Shown piece after piece: positions 36,799 to 49,440 of a stretch of DNA of 64,000 nt; positions within the stretch are counted from its first letter, which is position 1, and every line of letters begins with the position of its first letter. Both the position numbers and the translations under genes were made by a program. A model generated the notes under the pieces. It was not told the origin of the DNA, made no database searches, and saw nothing but the letters and a program-made list of their open reading frames with translations. This stretch comes from Margaritifera margaritifera (taxonomy: Eukaryota; Mollusca; Bivalvia; Unionida; Margaritiferidae), in assembly GCA_029931535.1 (NCBI GenBank), contig JAQPZY010001297.1:372001-436000 (forward strand), given 5' to 3'.

Positions 36799-37019
36799 GA
36801 GAAATTAACAGAATTTCTATTCTCAAAATCCTGCAGAAAGCTCGGGTGCTATCAGAAAAATAACAAATATTCTATTTCTTTCTTGTAAATTGTATGTAAG
36901 CCCACAAGTTTTGAAGATGTATTTATGTTTTGCCTCGCAGTTGTTGTTTTTTTAGCTATACTGGTCACAAACCAGGAGAACTTATTGGATAGCCTGTTGT
37001 CCGTCATCCATCATCCATC

Positions 37020-39290
37020 CGTCTGTCTCTTAAAACAAGTTTGTCACTGCTACTCCTCCTAAACTACTTGGAGGATTGCCATGAAGCTTTATACACACAT
37101 TCATCCCAAGGTCTAGTTGATCCTAAAAGAAAAGTGTTGATCAGATGTCCAATATTGTTAACACAGCTGCTATCTTGAAAATCTTGTTATCACTATTCCT
37201 CCTAAACAAAGTCAAATCAATTTGGCATTTTCACTAAAAGACTTATGATGTCTAGTTGGTCTTTAATGAAAATGGTGCTGATCTGATGTCCATTATTGCT
37301 GCCATAGCAGCCATCTTGGAAATATTGTTATCACTACTCCTCCTAAATGGATGGTCATATCAACATTGGGTTTTCTCTTTAAGACTTATTATGATGTCTA
37401 GTTGGTCCTAAATGAAAATGGGGCTGATCTGATGTCCACTATTGCTGCCACAGCAGCCATCTTGGAAATATTATTCCTCCTGCATGGATGGTCATATCAA
37501 CATGGGTTTTTCACGAAAACACTTATGATGTCTATATGGTCCTAAATGAAAATGGTGCTGATCAGATGTCCAAATATGGATGTCACAGTAGCCATCTTGA
37601 AAATTTTGTTACTGTTACTCCTTCTTAACAGAAAGTCATCTTAATATGATTTTCAGCAGAAGACATGATATCTAGTTGGTCCTAAATAAAAATGGTGCTG
37701 ATCTGACCTCCAATACAGCCACGACAGTGACCATCTTGAAAATCTTGTTATTGCTAGCCCTTCCAGATGGATGGTCATATTGACATTTCACCAGAAGACT
37801 TTTTATAATGTCTACCTGGTCCTAAATGAAAATGGTGCCAATCTGATATCCATTGGGACCACCATGGCAGCCATCTTGAAAAAAATCTTATTGCTACTCC
37901 TAAATGGAAGGTCATATCATGACCATGGTGGCCACTTTGAAAATTTTGTTATGGCTACTCGTCCTGAATGGATGGTCATATCAACAAGGGGGTTTTGCTA
38001 AAAGACTTCTTATGATGTATAGTTAGTTTAAAATGTAAATTGTGCCACTTGGACATCCAGTATGGACATTCAGTATGGTCACCACAGTGGACATCTTTGT
38101 TACTTCTCCAGAATGGATGATTATATCAACATGGGATTTTCACTGAAAGACTTCTTATGATGTCTGGTTGGTCCTAAATGAACATTGTGCCAATCTGACA
38201 TCCATATGGCCACCACTGTGGCCATCTTGAAAATCTCATGAATGGTTTAGACCAAAAGACTTATGATATCTTGTCGGTCCTAAATGAAAATGGTGCTGAT
38301 CTGATCTCCAATATGGCCACCACAGTGGCCATCTTGAAAATATTGTTATTGCTACTCCTCATACATGGATGGTCATATTGACACTGTGCTTTCACCAAAA
38401 GACTTCTTATGATGTGTAATTGGTCCTAAATGAAAATGGTGCTAATTTTATATCCATTATAGCTGCCATTGCAGCTATCTTGAAAATCTTATTGCTACTC
38501 CTCCTAAATAGGAGTTCATTTCAAAATGTGGTTTTCACCAGAAGACTTCTTATTGTGTCTAGTTGGCTTAATGAAAATGATGCAGTCTGACTCTCAATAT
38601 GGCTACCATGGTGGCCATCTTGAAAATATTATTATGGCTACTCCTTCTGAATGGGATGGTTATATCAATATGGGGTTTTTACTAAAAGATATCTTCTGAT
38701 GTCTAGTTTGTCCTAAATGAAAATGGTGCCATTCAGACATCTAGTTTGGTCAACATAGTGGCCATGTTGAAAATTGTTTTATGGCTACTCTTTTCACTGA
38801 AAGACTTATAATAATATCATGTTGGTCCTAAATTAACATGGTGCTAATTGGACCCCCAATATGGTCACCAAAGTGGCCATCTTGAAATTCTTGTTCTTGC
38901 TACTCCTAGATGGATGGGTATGTCAACATTGTGCTTTCACCAAAAGACTTCTTATGATGTCAAGTTGTTCGTAAATAAAAATGATGCCAATCTGATATCC
39001 ATTATGGCTGGCATGGCAGCCATCTTGAAAATCTTGTTATGGCTACTTCTAAATGGAAAATCATTTTGGCATGGGGTTTTCACCAGAAGACTTCTTATGG
39101 TGCATTTTTGGTCCTAAATAAAAATTATACAATCTGTCTCAATGATGCCAGCATGGTGGCCATCTTGAAAATATTGTTATGAATACTCCTTTCAAATGGA
39201 TGGCCAAATCAACATGGGGTTTTCACCAAAAGACTTCTTATCATACCTGGTTGGTCCTAATGAAAATAGTGCCAACCTTACATCCATTAC
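37020..39290. repeat. 142-bp diverged tandem array (about 15 units) with a conserved hairpin
   Basis: CCTAAATGAAAATGGTGC landmarks occur near 37265, 37409, 37541, 37680, 37821, 38027, 38172, 38279, 38423, 38567, 38712, 38826, 38972, 39113 and 39256; most spacings are 132-146. Each unit also has a CTACTCCTCCTAAATGGATGG block and a GACTTCTTATGATGTCTAG block. Between them, GGCCATCTTGAAAAT follows a short inverted repeat whose arms are ATGGCCAC/GTGGCCAT or variants. No coding frame persists. Related units lie at 15.5-16.2 and 48.0-48.5 kb. Confidence 0.92.
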
Positions 39291-40742
39291 AAAGACAGAA
39301 TGTAGATTTAAACAGAGACGGAATGTACATGTAAACAAAGACTGAATGTACATATAAACAAAGACTGAATGCACATGTAAATAAAGACTGAATGCACATA
39401 TAAATAAAGACTGAATGTACATGTAAATAAAGACTGAATGGACATATAAACAAAGACTGAATGTACATATAAACAAAGACTGAATGTACATGTAAATAAA
39501 GACTGAATGCACATATAAACAAAGACTGAATGTACATGTAAACAAAGACTGAATGTACATGTAAATAAAGACTGAATGTACATATAAACAAAGACTGAAT
39601 GTACATGTAAATAAAGACTGAATGTACATATAAACAAAGATGGAATGTACATGTATATAAAGACTGAATGTAGATATAAATAAAGACTGAATGCACATAT
39701 AAACAAAGACTGAATGTACATATAAACAAAGATGGAATGTACATGTAAATAAAGACAGAATGTACATATAAACAAAGATGGAATGTACATGTAAATAAAG
39801 ACTGAATGTACATATAAACAAAGACTGAATGTACATATAAATAAAGACTGAATGCACATGTAAACAAAGACTGAATGTACATATAAATAAAGACTGAATG
39901 TACATATAAACAAAGACTGAATGTACATGTAAACAAAGACTGAATGTACATGTAAATAAAGACTGAATGTACATATAAACAAAGATGGAATGTACATGTA
40001 AATAAAGACAGAATGTACTTATAAATAAAGGCTGAATGGACATATAAACAAAGACTGAATGCACATATAAACAAAGACTGAATGTACATGTAAATAAAGA
40101 CTGAATGTACATATAAACAAAGACGGAATGTACATGTAAATAAAGACTGAATGTACATATAAACAAAGACTGAATGTACATGTAAACAAAGACAGAATGT
40201 ACATGTAAATAAAGACTGAATGTACATGTAAACAAAGACAGAATGTACATGTAAACAAAGACAGAATGTACATGTAAACAAAGACAGAATGTACATGTAA
40301 ATAAAGACTGAATATACATGTAAACAAAGACAGAATGTACATGTAAATAAAGACTGAATGTACATGTAAACAAAGACAGAATGTACATGTAAATAAAGAC
40401 TGAATGTACATGTAAACAAAGACAGAATGTACATGTAAATAAAGACTGAATGTACATGTAAACAAAAACAAAATACACATATAAACAAAGACTGTATGTA
40501 CATGTAAACAAAGACAATGTACACATAAACAAAGACTGTACATGTAAGCAAAGACAAAATGTACATGTAAGCAAAGACAAAATGTACATGTAAACAAAGA
40601 CTGAATGTACATGTAAACAAAGACCGAATGTACATATAAACAAAGGCAGAATGTACATGTAAACAAAGACTGAATGTACATGTAAACAAAGACCGAATGT
40701 ACATATAAACAAAGGCAGAATGTACATGTAAACAAAGACAGA
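39291..40742. repeat. 23-bp minisatellite, about 63 units
   Basis: The unit is GACTGAATGTACATGTAAA plus CAAA, with TATAAA/TGTAAA and CAAAG/TAAAG alternatives. The minus strand has no stop codon in any frame of the unit. Since 23 is coprime with 3, the translation repeats every 23 residues in all three frames, giving overlapping open frames of 521 and 554 codons. They are treated as repeat artefacts. The array starts abruptly after the last 142-bp unit. Confidence 0.97.
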
Positions 40743-41789
40743 AATGACTAAGAGCAAAATTTAAGGATAAATTAAAGCTAGCAAGGTTTCCAAATAAAAA
40801 TAAGTCCAAAAAAGTGCTTAACACAGACAAAAAAAAGCAAAAATGTATGAAAATGGTCTGGAAAAAAATCTTGTTATCTATGGATGCATTGCAACATGCC
40901 TGCAAATTTCATATGTCTTGTGACTTGAAATTAGTTCTATTCCACTAGTTTGAAGCTTGTAAATTTCCTGTCAGACTAGTAGTTTTCGTAATTTTAATGG
41001 GCCAATGGCTAGTTAGTGTCATCATGTGTCTGACATTCTTTTGTGGGAAGGACTAGGGAAGATCAAGCATGATAGGTAAATTTTTTGATCTCCTTGTCCA
41101 TCAGGCTTCAAAGAAATTTATGTTAAATTCTAGGCCTATGTCTGCTAATGTGCTAGCACAAGATAGACAGATGAATGTACAGAAAAGTAGACATGAACCA
41201 GTGATGCTGACCATCAATTGGCATTTGAAATGGTGATTAGAAAAATAAAAAGTACAGAAAGTGATAAAGTGTTTTAAAAATTAAAAACTATTGAAATGAC
41301 ATGATACTAAAATCAGGTTATCTGCATACAGTGTATATATGTATTGGAATGTGTCTTTAAAGTTTCATTGTATATGAAGAGTGGTTATGTTTTCATGCTA
41401 GCATGTTTTACAACTGTAACTAACACCAAGTAAAAAAAATTGCAAATGACTGAGAAATAATATGCAAAAATCATTTAATTGGTGTCAAAATCTAATCAGG
41501 TCATCTATATAATATATATGCTTGTAAATATGCCTAGCTGCATACAAAATTTAATTTGTCTAGGTCAGGTGGTTTCTGCATGATAGTTCATCTGAAAAGT
41601 TTAAGTCCATTAAACACAACATTTTTTTATTAAAAAGGTGAAAAATAAATTAGTTGGTGTTCAGATTAAATCAGTACTCTGCATATGCATGGAAACATGC
41701 CTATACATTTATGTGTCTAGGTTGAGTGTCTTATTATGTACCATAGTAATCTTCACTGTAAGTCCAAAAAGTGTGCAAAACAAAACTGT
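40743..41789. other. No gene recognised
   Basis: AT-rich sequence. A loosely repeated phrase (CTAATCAGGTCATCTATAT and variants near 41320, 41500 and 41680) suggests very old repeats of about 150 bp, too diverged to define. Confidence 0.4.
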
Positions 41790-41799
41790 CAACAAATGT

Positions 41800-41996
41800 T
41801 TTGTTTGGTTTGGTTTGGTGCTTTAAGGCACAGCAACACAAGTAGGTTATTTAGTGCTGAGGCAATTGGAGTAAAGTGCCTTGCCCAAGGACTCACCACG
41901 GTAGCTGACCCAGGCTGGTCCGATGGTAGGATTCAAACTAGCACCCTTTTGTTTGCGAGTCCAGCACTTTAACCACTAAGCCACTTCAGCTACCAG
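41800..41996 (-). mobile_element. tRNA-derived SINE (second family) with 10-bp target duplication
   Basis: On the minus strand the head is GTAGCTGAAGTGGCTTAGTGG with A box TGGCTTAGTGG and B box AGTTTGAATCC. The body includes TGAGTCCTTGGGCAAGGCAC and ends in GCACCAAACCAAACCAAAC. The flanks share CAACAAATGT (41790-41799 and 41997-42006). The TTGGGCAAGGCACTTTACTC phrase is common in SINEs of marine animals. The open frame 41736-41972 is not a gene. Confidence 0.92.
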
Positions 41997-42006
41997 CAAC
42001 AAATGT

Positions 42007-42375
42007 AACAGTTGCTTCAGTAGTGTCAAAGTTCTCAGCCACTTTTAACATTTAGCATTTTTTGTGAAAGGAGAAAAAAAGATTCTTGTAGATATTTACA
42101 TCTGTGAGTTTTGCTCTGAAGTTCCCGAAATTTTTTAAGTGGAACCTCTACATCTTTATAACAATCTGTAATGGTTACATGTATCTATTCTCACATGAAC
42201 TTATTTTGTCTCTTTATACAACAGAGAAAAAGAGGTATTTACATGTAACTTGCACATATAATAGATCCCTTCTGTTGGAGGTCCGCACGTTTCACTAACA
42301 GTAATGCTTAGTATGATGCAAAAACATTATGAAATCATCATATGAGTGTACAGCCAATTGTTGAATGTGATGCTC
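42007..42375. other. No gene recognised
   Basis: Short AT-rich spacer between a SINE and the 29-bp array. The 64-codon frame at 42104-42298 shows no motif. Confidence 0.4.
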
Positions 42376-43718
42376 GCAAGTTTTAGTATTAGGTCAACAG
42401 ATTCACAAGATTTAGTATTAGGTCAAAAGATTCACAAGATTTAGTATTAGGTCAACAGATTCACAAGATTTAGTATTAGGTCAAAAGATTCACAAGATTT
42501 AGTATTAGGTCAACAGATTCACAAGATTTAGTATTAGGTCAACAGATTCACAAGTTTTAGTATTAGGTCAACAGATTCACAAGATTTAGTATTAGGTCAA
42601 CAGATTCACAAGATTTAGTATTAGGTCAACAGACTCACAAGATTTAGTATTAGGTCAACATACTCACAAGATTTAGTATTAGGTCAACAGACTCACAAGA
42701 TTTAGTATTAGGTCAACAGATTCACAAGATTTAGTATTAGGTCAACAGATTCACAAGATTTAGTATTAGGTCAACTGATTCACAAGATTTAGTATTAGGT
42801 CAACAGACTCACAAGATTTAGTATTAGGTCAACAGATTCACAAGATTTAGTATTAGGTCAACAGATTCACAAGATTTAGTATTAGGTCAACAGATTCACA
42901 AGATTTAGTATTAGGTCAACGGACTCACAAGATTTAGTATTAGGTCAACAGATTCACAAGATTTAGTATTAGGTCAACAGACTCACAAGATTTAGTATTA
43001 GGTCAACAGATTCACAAGATTTAGTATTAGGTCAACAGATTCACAAGATTTAGTATTAGGTCAACATATTCACAAGATTTAGTATTAGGTCAACAGACTC
43101 ACAAGATTTAGTATTAGGTCAACAGATTCACAAGATTTAGTATTAGGTCAACAGACTCACAAGATTTAGTATTAGGTCAACAGACTCACAAGATTTAGTA
43201 TTAGGTCAACAGACTCACAAGATTTAGTATTAGGTCAACAGATTCACAAGATTTAGTATTAGGTCAACAGATTCACAAGATTTAGTATTAGGTCAACAGA
43301 TTCACAAGATTTAGTATTAGGTCAACTGATTCACAAGATTTAGTATTAGGTCAACAGATTCACAAGATTTAGTATTAGGTCAACATATTCACAAGATTTA
43401 GTATTAGGTCAACAGATTCACAAGATTTAGTATTAGGTCAACAGATTCACAAGATTTAGTATTAGGTCAACAGATTCACAAGATTTAGTATTAGGTCAAC
43501 ATATTCACAAGATTTAGTATTAGGTCAACAGATTCACAAGATTTAGTATTAGGTCAACAGATTCACAAGATTTAGTATTAGGTCAACAGACTCACAAGAT
43601 TTAGTATTAGGTCAACAGATTCACAAGATTTAGTATTAGGTCAACAGATTCACAAGATTTAGTATTAGGTCAACAGATTCACAAGTTTTAGTACCAGATC
43701 AACAGATTCAGATTCCTG
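42376..43718. repeat. 29-bp minisatellite, about 46 units
   Basis: The unit is AGATTCACAAGATTTAGTAT plus TAGGTCAAC. Internal units differ mainly at T/C in GATTC/GACTC. The first unit (GCAAGTTTTAG) and the last (ACAAGTTTTAGTACCAGATC) carry shared or extra differences, as expected if the middle is homogenised and the edges are not. Confidence 0.97.
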
Positions 43719-43919
43719 TAAACAAGCTGAATTTTATTTATTTTTCATGTTGCAATTGACACAAAAAGTTATTAAAGTTTTCAAGTTATTATTTCTCAGT
43801 AATCAAATTTTCATCAAAAAACGTCCCAGTCCAAGAGTAAAAAAGAACCTCACTAGCTTTGTGCAAGAAACCTTTTAAACTTGCAAAGTATCATTTAAAT
43901 GGCACTAATAATTTATTTG

Positions 43920-44742
43920 CCATTTTTATATGCATATGATATGGTATATCCAATGTCATTTATATATGCATATGATTGTCATTTATATATGCATATGATA
44001 AGGTATATCCAATGTCATTTATATATGTATATGATAAGGTATTTCCATTGTAATTTATATATGCATATGATAAGGTATATCCAGTGTCATTTATATATGT
44101 ATATGATAAGGTATATCCAATGTAATTTATATATGCATATGATAAGGAATATCCAATGTAATTTATATATGCATATGATAAGGTATTTCCATTTTAATTT
44201 ATATATGCATATGATAAGGTATATCCAGTGTCATTTATATATGCATATGATAAGGTATATCCAATGTAATTTATATATGCATATGATAAGGTATATCCAA
44301 TGTAATTTATATATGCATATGATAAGGTATTTCCATTTTAATTTATATATGCATATGATAAGGTATATCCAATGTAATTTATATATGCATATGATAAGGT
44401 ATATCCAATGTAATTTATATATGCATATGATAAGGTATATCCAATGTCATTTATATATGTATATGATAAGTTATTTCCATTGTAATTTATATATGCATAT
44501 GATAAGGTATATTCAATGTAATTTATATATGCATATGATAAGTTATTTCCATTGTAATTTATATATCCATATGATAAGGTATATCCAATGTAATTTATAT
44601 ATGCATATGATAAGGTATTTCCATTGTAATTTATATATGCATATGATAAGGTATATCCAATGTCATTTATATATGCATATGATAAGGTATATCCAATGTC
44701 ATTTATATATGTATATGATAAGGTATATCCAATGTCATTTAA
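43920..44742. repeat. 36-bp minisatellite, about 23 units
   Basis: The unit is ATTTATATATGCATATGATA plus AGGTATATCCAATGTA. ATCCAATGT and TTCCATTGT/TTCCATTTT forms alternate, with a partial 144-bp (4-unit) higher-order pattern (for example 44188 and 44332). Because 36 is a multiple of three, one 293-codon frame (LYMHMIRYIQCN repeats) stays open. There is no evidence that it is translated. Confidence 0.97.
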
Positions 44743-44744
44743 CT

Positions 44745-46250
44745 AGATCAAGTAGTTCCTACTTATTCATCTGGGGATGATTCCAAGAATAAAATTTTTG
44801 GGTTCTCATTCATAGAATTGGGAATTTTTTCGTTTAAAAAAACCCAAAGTATTTGGGGGAATTTTTAACACACAGGCTTAAGGCTTCTAACCTCCCAAAC
44901 CTCATCATTCATAATTTCTGTTGCAATTTATTTTCATATGTCCCTTTATAGCAGATAAAAAAAATTGATATTATAAACCAAAATTACCGGCAGTTGTATG
45001 ATTTTGTTCTTGTTTTAAATAGTAGTGGCAGTAGAAGTTGCTATTGTTGTGTTCTTCGTATAAAAAAAGTTTTTTTTATAACAGGTTCTTAATATGAAAC
45101 AAATTTATTGTTTATTCATCTAACATAATATAAATTTAGGCTACATTATCATAATTCTGTTCGTTACTTAGAGGTATTATTGGAATAAAATGCCCTATGA
45201 TCATATGGCACCATCAGTTAGTTTCATGTCAAATTAAAGTCCTGTGTTTGCAGCATATTTACCAAGCAGATACAAGTCGACAAGCTTGAACACTATTTAA
45301 AGCTATATTCCATTTTCAGTAAGAAAATAACATGAAACAGAATGTTATAAAAAAAAACATGATTTGGTTCATTAGAAGTAAAGTAGTAGAAAATAATTTA
45401 GTGTTTCACACTAGACCAAGCATACTTTGGCAGACAAATCTCAGGCCATTTGTTGAAGAGAAGCAATTCAGAAGCACAAAATGTGTATGTTGACCATTAC
45501 CAGTATGTATTGTCATTAATCATACTCTGACTTATTATGATTAAATACACTTAAAAGCAATGCCAAGCTTTTGTATGATTAACATGACTTCTAGTAAGGA
45601 AAAGATAAAATTACAGTTCCAATCTAGTAACACATGTAACAGATATGAATGGGATGAGGGAAAAATTCTGGCAAGCAAGATTTACTAACTTTCAGTTGGG
45701 ATATTTCAAAATGAAAATTCTGGGGCCTCCAGGTGGCCCTAATTAATATAACAGAATCATCCCTGTCATGTTAACAGTTTTAATAAAAAATAAACCTCAT
45801 AAAAAATTTAGAAATTGCTTTAATAGCATATGCATTGGAACATGTCTAGAAAATTGTATTTGTCTTTTTCAGGTGGTTATTGCAATAATTTGCTAATCAC
45901 GTTCTCCCAAAAGAGTCAAAGTTCAAAAATTTATATGTAACAAAAATTTTCAAGAATATAAATATTGCTTACATGTAAATGACATGGAAGTCTGATCAGG
46001 TAATATACATACATGTGTATTAAACATACTATCACATGGTTTATGTATGCCCCGTGATTTTTGCAGTATCAAGTCTACATCCAAAAATCCTATTTAAAAA
46101 AAATTGCTTACAAAGTTCTGTTTTAGGTCACAAAGACAAAAATCTAATTGAACTTATTGTATGGTCCTTCATCAGCATCATCTATTTACAATTGTTATTT
46201 ACAAGTGCACGTGATTGTACAGGAAGCATTCTGGCATCGAGGCTTTTATA
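44745..46250. other. No gene recognised
   Basis: AT-rich sequence with no motif, repeat periodicity or transposon end recognised. The 46036-46251 frame has no family match. Confidence 0.45.
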
Positions 46251-46660
46251 ATTTGTTCAGTGGATGCAGATTTGTCATCCAATATGGCTGCCATTATTAA
46301 AATAGAAAAACCTTTATGCATCTTATTTCCAAATACTGCTCCAAAAAATTTGACAGGAAACATTTTAGCATGAAGGTCTTTCTAATTTCTTCAGATCATG
46401 TCAGTCTGCCATCACATATGTCCACTGTTACTCAAAATAGAAACATTTGACAGAAAACATTCTAACTTGAAGGCTTTTCCTATTTTTACAAATAATGCCG
46501 GTCCACCATCAAATATGGCCACTGTTACTAATAATATATAAACAATTACACATTATCAAAAAAAACACTACAGAATTTGACCAACTTTGACAGAAAGTGT
46601 CCTGGCATAGAAGGCCTTCAATATTGGACAAATGATGCAGATGTTGCCATCAAACATGGA
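46250..46660. repeat. Diverged array, period about 115 bp
   Basis: Three or four units share CCATCAAATATGGCCACTGTTAC, GACAGGAAACATTCTAGC-like and AAGGCTTTTC.TATTT phrases (46270, 46400, 46500, 46600). The CCAATATGGCTGCCAT phrase is shared with the 37-39 kb array. Confidence 0.6.
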
Positions 46661-46914
46661 TGAAGATACAAATGCTACAGAAACCATCCATCAGTTGTTT
46701 TCATAACATTATACAATCAACAGCATTGGGAAAAAAATTATACAGAAATTATCCTAGTAATCCAGATTTCTTGGTCAACTGCTGTTGCATTTGGCTTTTA
46801 GATAGATGTCAGGTAGGTGAGCGTTCTGAGAACTACTTGGGCCTCTTGTTAGTTCACCTGGCCATAAAACCAAGTGGGTTTATGGTATGGCCCTGTGTCT
46901 GGTTTGCGTAATTC

Positions 46915-47800
46915 ATTGTCCATCAACAATACTATTTTTGACTTCTCAAAAACTGCTTGGCCTATTGGAAAAAACATGGTAGGAATGTTTTTTGGGACAT
47001 GATCTACCAAAATTATGTTTTGGGTTGCTGGTATATCAGTGGTGTGGCTTCCATAGCAACCAAATGAAAAACCTATTTTTAACCCCTTCTGTAGAATGGC
47101 TGAGAAATCATTTATCAGACATGGTAGAAATGTTTCTTAAGATATGTTTTATCAAAATGAATCTGGCATGGTCCCCCAGCAATGGTGTGGTTGCATAGCA
47201 ACTATATGAAAAATATATTTTCATCTGCTTCTCCAGAACTGCTGAGTCAGTTTCTATCAAACTTGGTATGAATGTCTGTTAGGACATGCACTATCACAAT
47301 TGTGTCTAGGGTGGCTCCCCTGACAACGTTGTGGCCTCCTTAGCAGCAACAGCTGAGCCAGTTTCAATCAAACTTGGCTGTAGTGTTTCCTAGGTCAAGC
47401 AATAATGTGGCTTCCAAAGCAACCAATGGGAAAATCAAATATTCAACTTTTTCTCTAGAAGGGCTGAGCCAGTTTTGATTAGACTTGTTAGGACTGTTTC
47501 TTAGAACAAACTTTATCAGAATTTTGTTTGAGGTGGCTCCCCAGGCAGTGGTGTGGCTTCCTTAACAAAAAGGTATATTTTCAACTTCTCTAGAACAGCT
47601 GAGCCAATTTTGATCAAACTTGGTAGGAGTGTTTCTTAGGACATGCTTTATCAAAATAATGTCCTCAGTGACTCCCACAGCAATGGTGTGACCGTGTTAT
47701 ACATTTCATAGAAAACCTATTTTTGACTTCTACCTAGAATGGCTGAGCCAGTTTTGATTAGACTTGATAGAAGTGTTTCTTAGGATATTCTTTATCAAAA
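46915..47800. repeat. Diverged array, period about 150-160 bp
   Basis: Units share GCTGAGCCAGTTTTGATCA, AACTTGGTAGGAGTGTTTC, TTAGGACATGCTTTATCA, and CAATGGTGTGGCTTCC phrases, near 46990, 47130, 47260, 47370, 47480, 47620 and 47750. No frame is conserved. Confidence 0.75.
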
Positions 47801-47989
47801 AGAGCAAACCTAGGACAGACAGGTGGATATAAACAAGGACAAAAAGGAGCAATGACGTTGCCCCCACTGCACTTGCAATAATTATTTAAAAAAACATGAT
47901 TCTAAAATCAGCCATCTATATGGCTAGGGCAAAGACTACTTTTCAGCTCTACAGGTCATAGACCAGAAGAGCTTATGGGATTGCTTGTT

Positions 47990-48500
47990 GACCATTGTCT
48001 ATCATCCATCCATCCGTTAGCACAAGTTTGTTATCACTACTTCTCCTAAACTACTTGGAGCAATCTTCAGAATCTTGTTACTCCTCCTAAACAGAAAGTT
48101 GTTTCAACTTGAGGTATTCACCAGAAGACTAATTATGATATCTAGTTGGTCCTAAATGAAAATGGTGCCAGTCTGACACAAAATATGGCAGTCAAGGCAG
48201 CCATCTTGAAATTTTTGTTGTTGCTGCTCCTCCTAAATGGAAAATTGTATCAACTTGTGGTTTTCACCAGAAATTTTTTTAGTTGGTCCTGTATGAAAAT
48301 GGTGCCAATCTTGTATCAAATATGGCTGCCATGACAGCCATCTTCAAAATCTCATTATTGCTATTCCTTCGGAATGAATGGTTATATTGGCATGGGGTTT
48401 TTCCAAAACTCTTCAAATGATGTCTAGTTTGTCCTAAATGAAAATGGTGCCTATCTTATATCAAGTATGGCTGCCACAGCAGCTAATTTGAAAATCTCAT
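47990..48500. repeat. Second block of the 142-bp hairpin repeat
   Basis: CCTAAATGAAAATGGTGCC occurs near 48150 and 48432, with TATGAAAATGGTGCC near 48290, and each is followed by TATGGC.GCCA..GCAGCCATCTT-like sequence. It is the same family as 37.0-39.3 kb, about 9 kb away. Confidence 0.85.
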
Positions 48501-48514
48501 CACTGACGAATATC

Positions 48515-48660
48515 AGAGATGGCTGAAGAATATCAGAGATGGTTTCAAAACTCGGCAGTTAAAGTTAAGAAATTGTCTGACTAGTATCTTGAATTCCTGG
48601 AGACATTTTTTTTGGGACAGTAGATTGTCAGTTCCTTTAAGGGACTCTTGATATATGACC
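48515..48660 (+). repeat. Dispersed repeat, copy 2 of 3
   Basis: AATATCAGAGATGGTTTCAA, AACTCGGCAGTTAAAG and GTCAGTTCCTTTAAGGGACTC match the copies at 18.2 and 63.9 kb. The segment ends about 200 bp before the first coding exon. Confidence 0.7.
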
Positions 48661-48865
48661 AGGAGAAGGCGCTATTTTGCAGTGTCAGGCACTATTTTGC
48701 AGGAACTATTTTGCAGTGCCTGTTTGCAGTGTCAGGCACTCTTTTGCAGTGTCAGGCTAACTCCATTAGCATTTAGCAAGGGTTAGAAAGGCACAATACT
48801 GACCAGATTCTGTGTTGAATTGTAATTATTTTGGAGTCCAATAGTAATTTGCAACTTTTTTTCAG

Positions 48866-48949
48866 ATAGGAAAATGAAGATGGTATTTCTCTCAATTGGC
48901 CTGATGTTCCAGCTTGCTATTGGTCCAGCACTTGGCAAGGAGTATACTT
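48866..48949 (+). CDS. Secreted protein, exon with signal peptide
   Basis: A TTTTTTTCAG acceptor ends at 48865 and an ACTT/GTAAGT donor follows 48949. The start codon is at 48874, eight bases into the exon, so an upstream untranslated exon is expected. The 25 complete codons begin MKMVFLSIGL, continue through a hydrophobic core (MFQLAIG) and reach PALG before KEYT. This is a short signal peptide with small residues at -3 and -1 (A, G) before K. One base (T) carries over, phase 1, and joins in frame to the exon at 59289. The product is probably secreted. This is the only convincing start of a host gene in the window. Confidence 0.72.
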
Positions 48950-49346
48950 GTAAGTAATTGAGAGTATGATAACTCTTAAGTCACTTTGATATACTTAGGT
49001 GTTCATATTTAGATTTTTGTACCTATCCTTGTTAAATCAGCAGATTGTCTGGTGTCTTTTCTAGGAGACTGTAAAAGCAATACAGAGTCAAAGAAATCTG
49101 GTACAAAACAAAAATTGAAATTGTTCATGTTACTAGTATGTAATTTGCTATTTTTTGTTTTGTCTTTATATCCTTGTTTCAAGAATTACTCAGGAGCATT
49201 GGTTAGATTATAATAACATGGTACATGTATCAGAGATCATCTAGGCTCCCAAAATAGGGACACATCTTTCCATTAAGGCAGATCAGGGTGAAGTGAGAAA
49301 CCATCAGAGGAGACTTGTGGAATTTTTATCATGACACCAAAGCAAG

Positions 49347-49440
49347 TTTAATATCAGTAATAGCTTACTCTATTGCTATTGCTTAGCTAATCTATTTCCG
49401 TGACAGAAAATACCCGACTGTATGATGAGAATTCATCCTA
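49347..49440 (+). repeat. Left terminal repeat of DIRS copy 2
   Basis: TTTAATATCAGTAATAGC is the left-specific outer end, complementary to 54033-54066. GCTATTGCTTAGCTAATC through TATGATGAGAATTCATCC is the reverse complement of 54277-54345. Confidence 0.85.

Noticed and set aside
39192..40905. Minus-strand frames of 521, 554, 229 and 238 codons as a membrane protein
   Set aside because: All are translations of the same 23-bp minisatellite in three frames. Identical peptide repeats in every frame show that the openness comes from the unit and not from coding selection.
43899..44780. 293-codon plus-strand frame (LYMHMIRYIQCN repeats) as a gene
   Set aside because: It is the 36-bp array read in one frame, with no start context, domain or splice site support.
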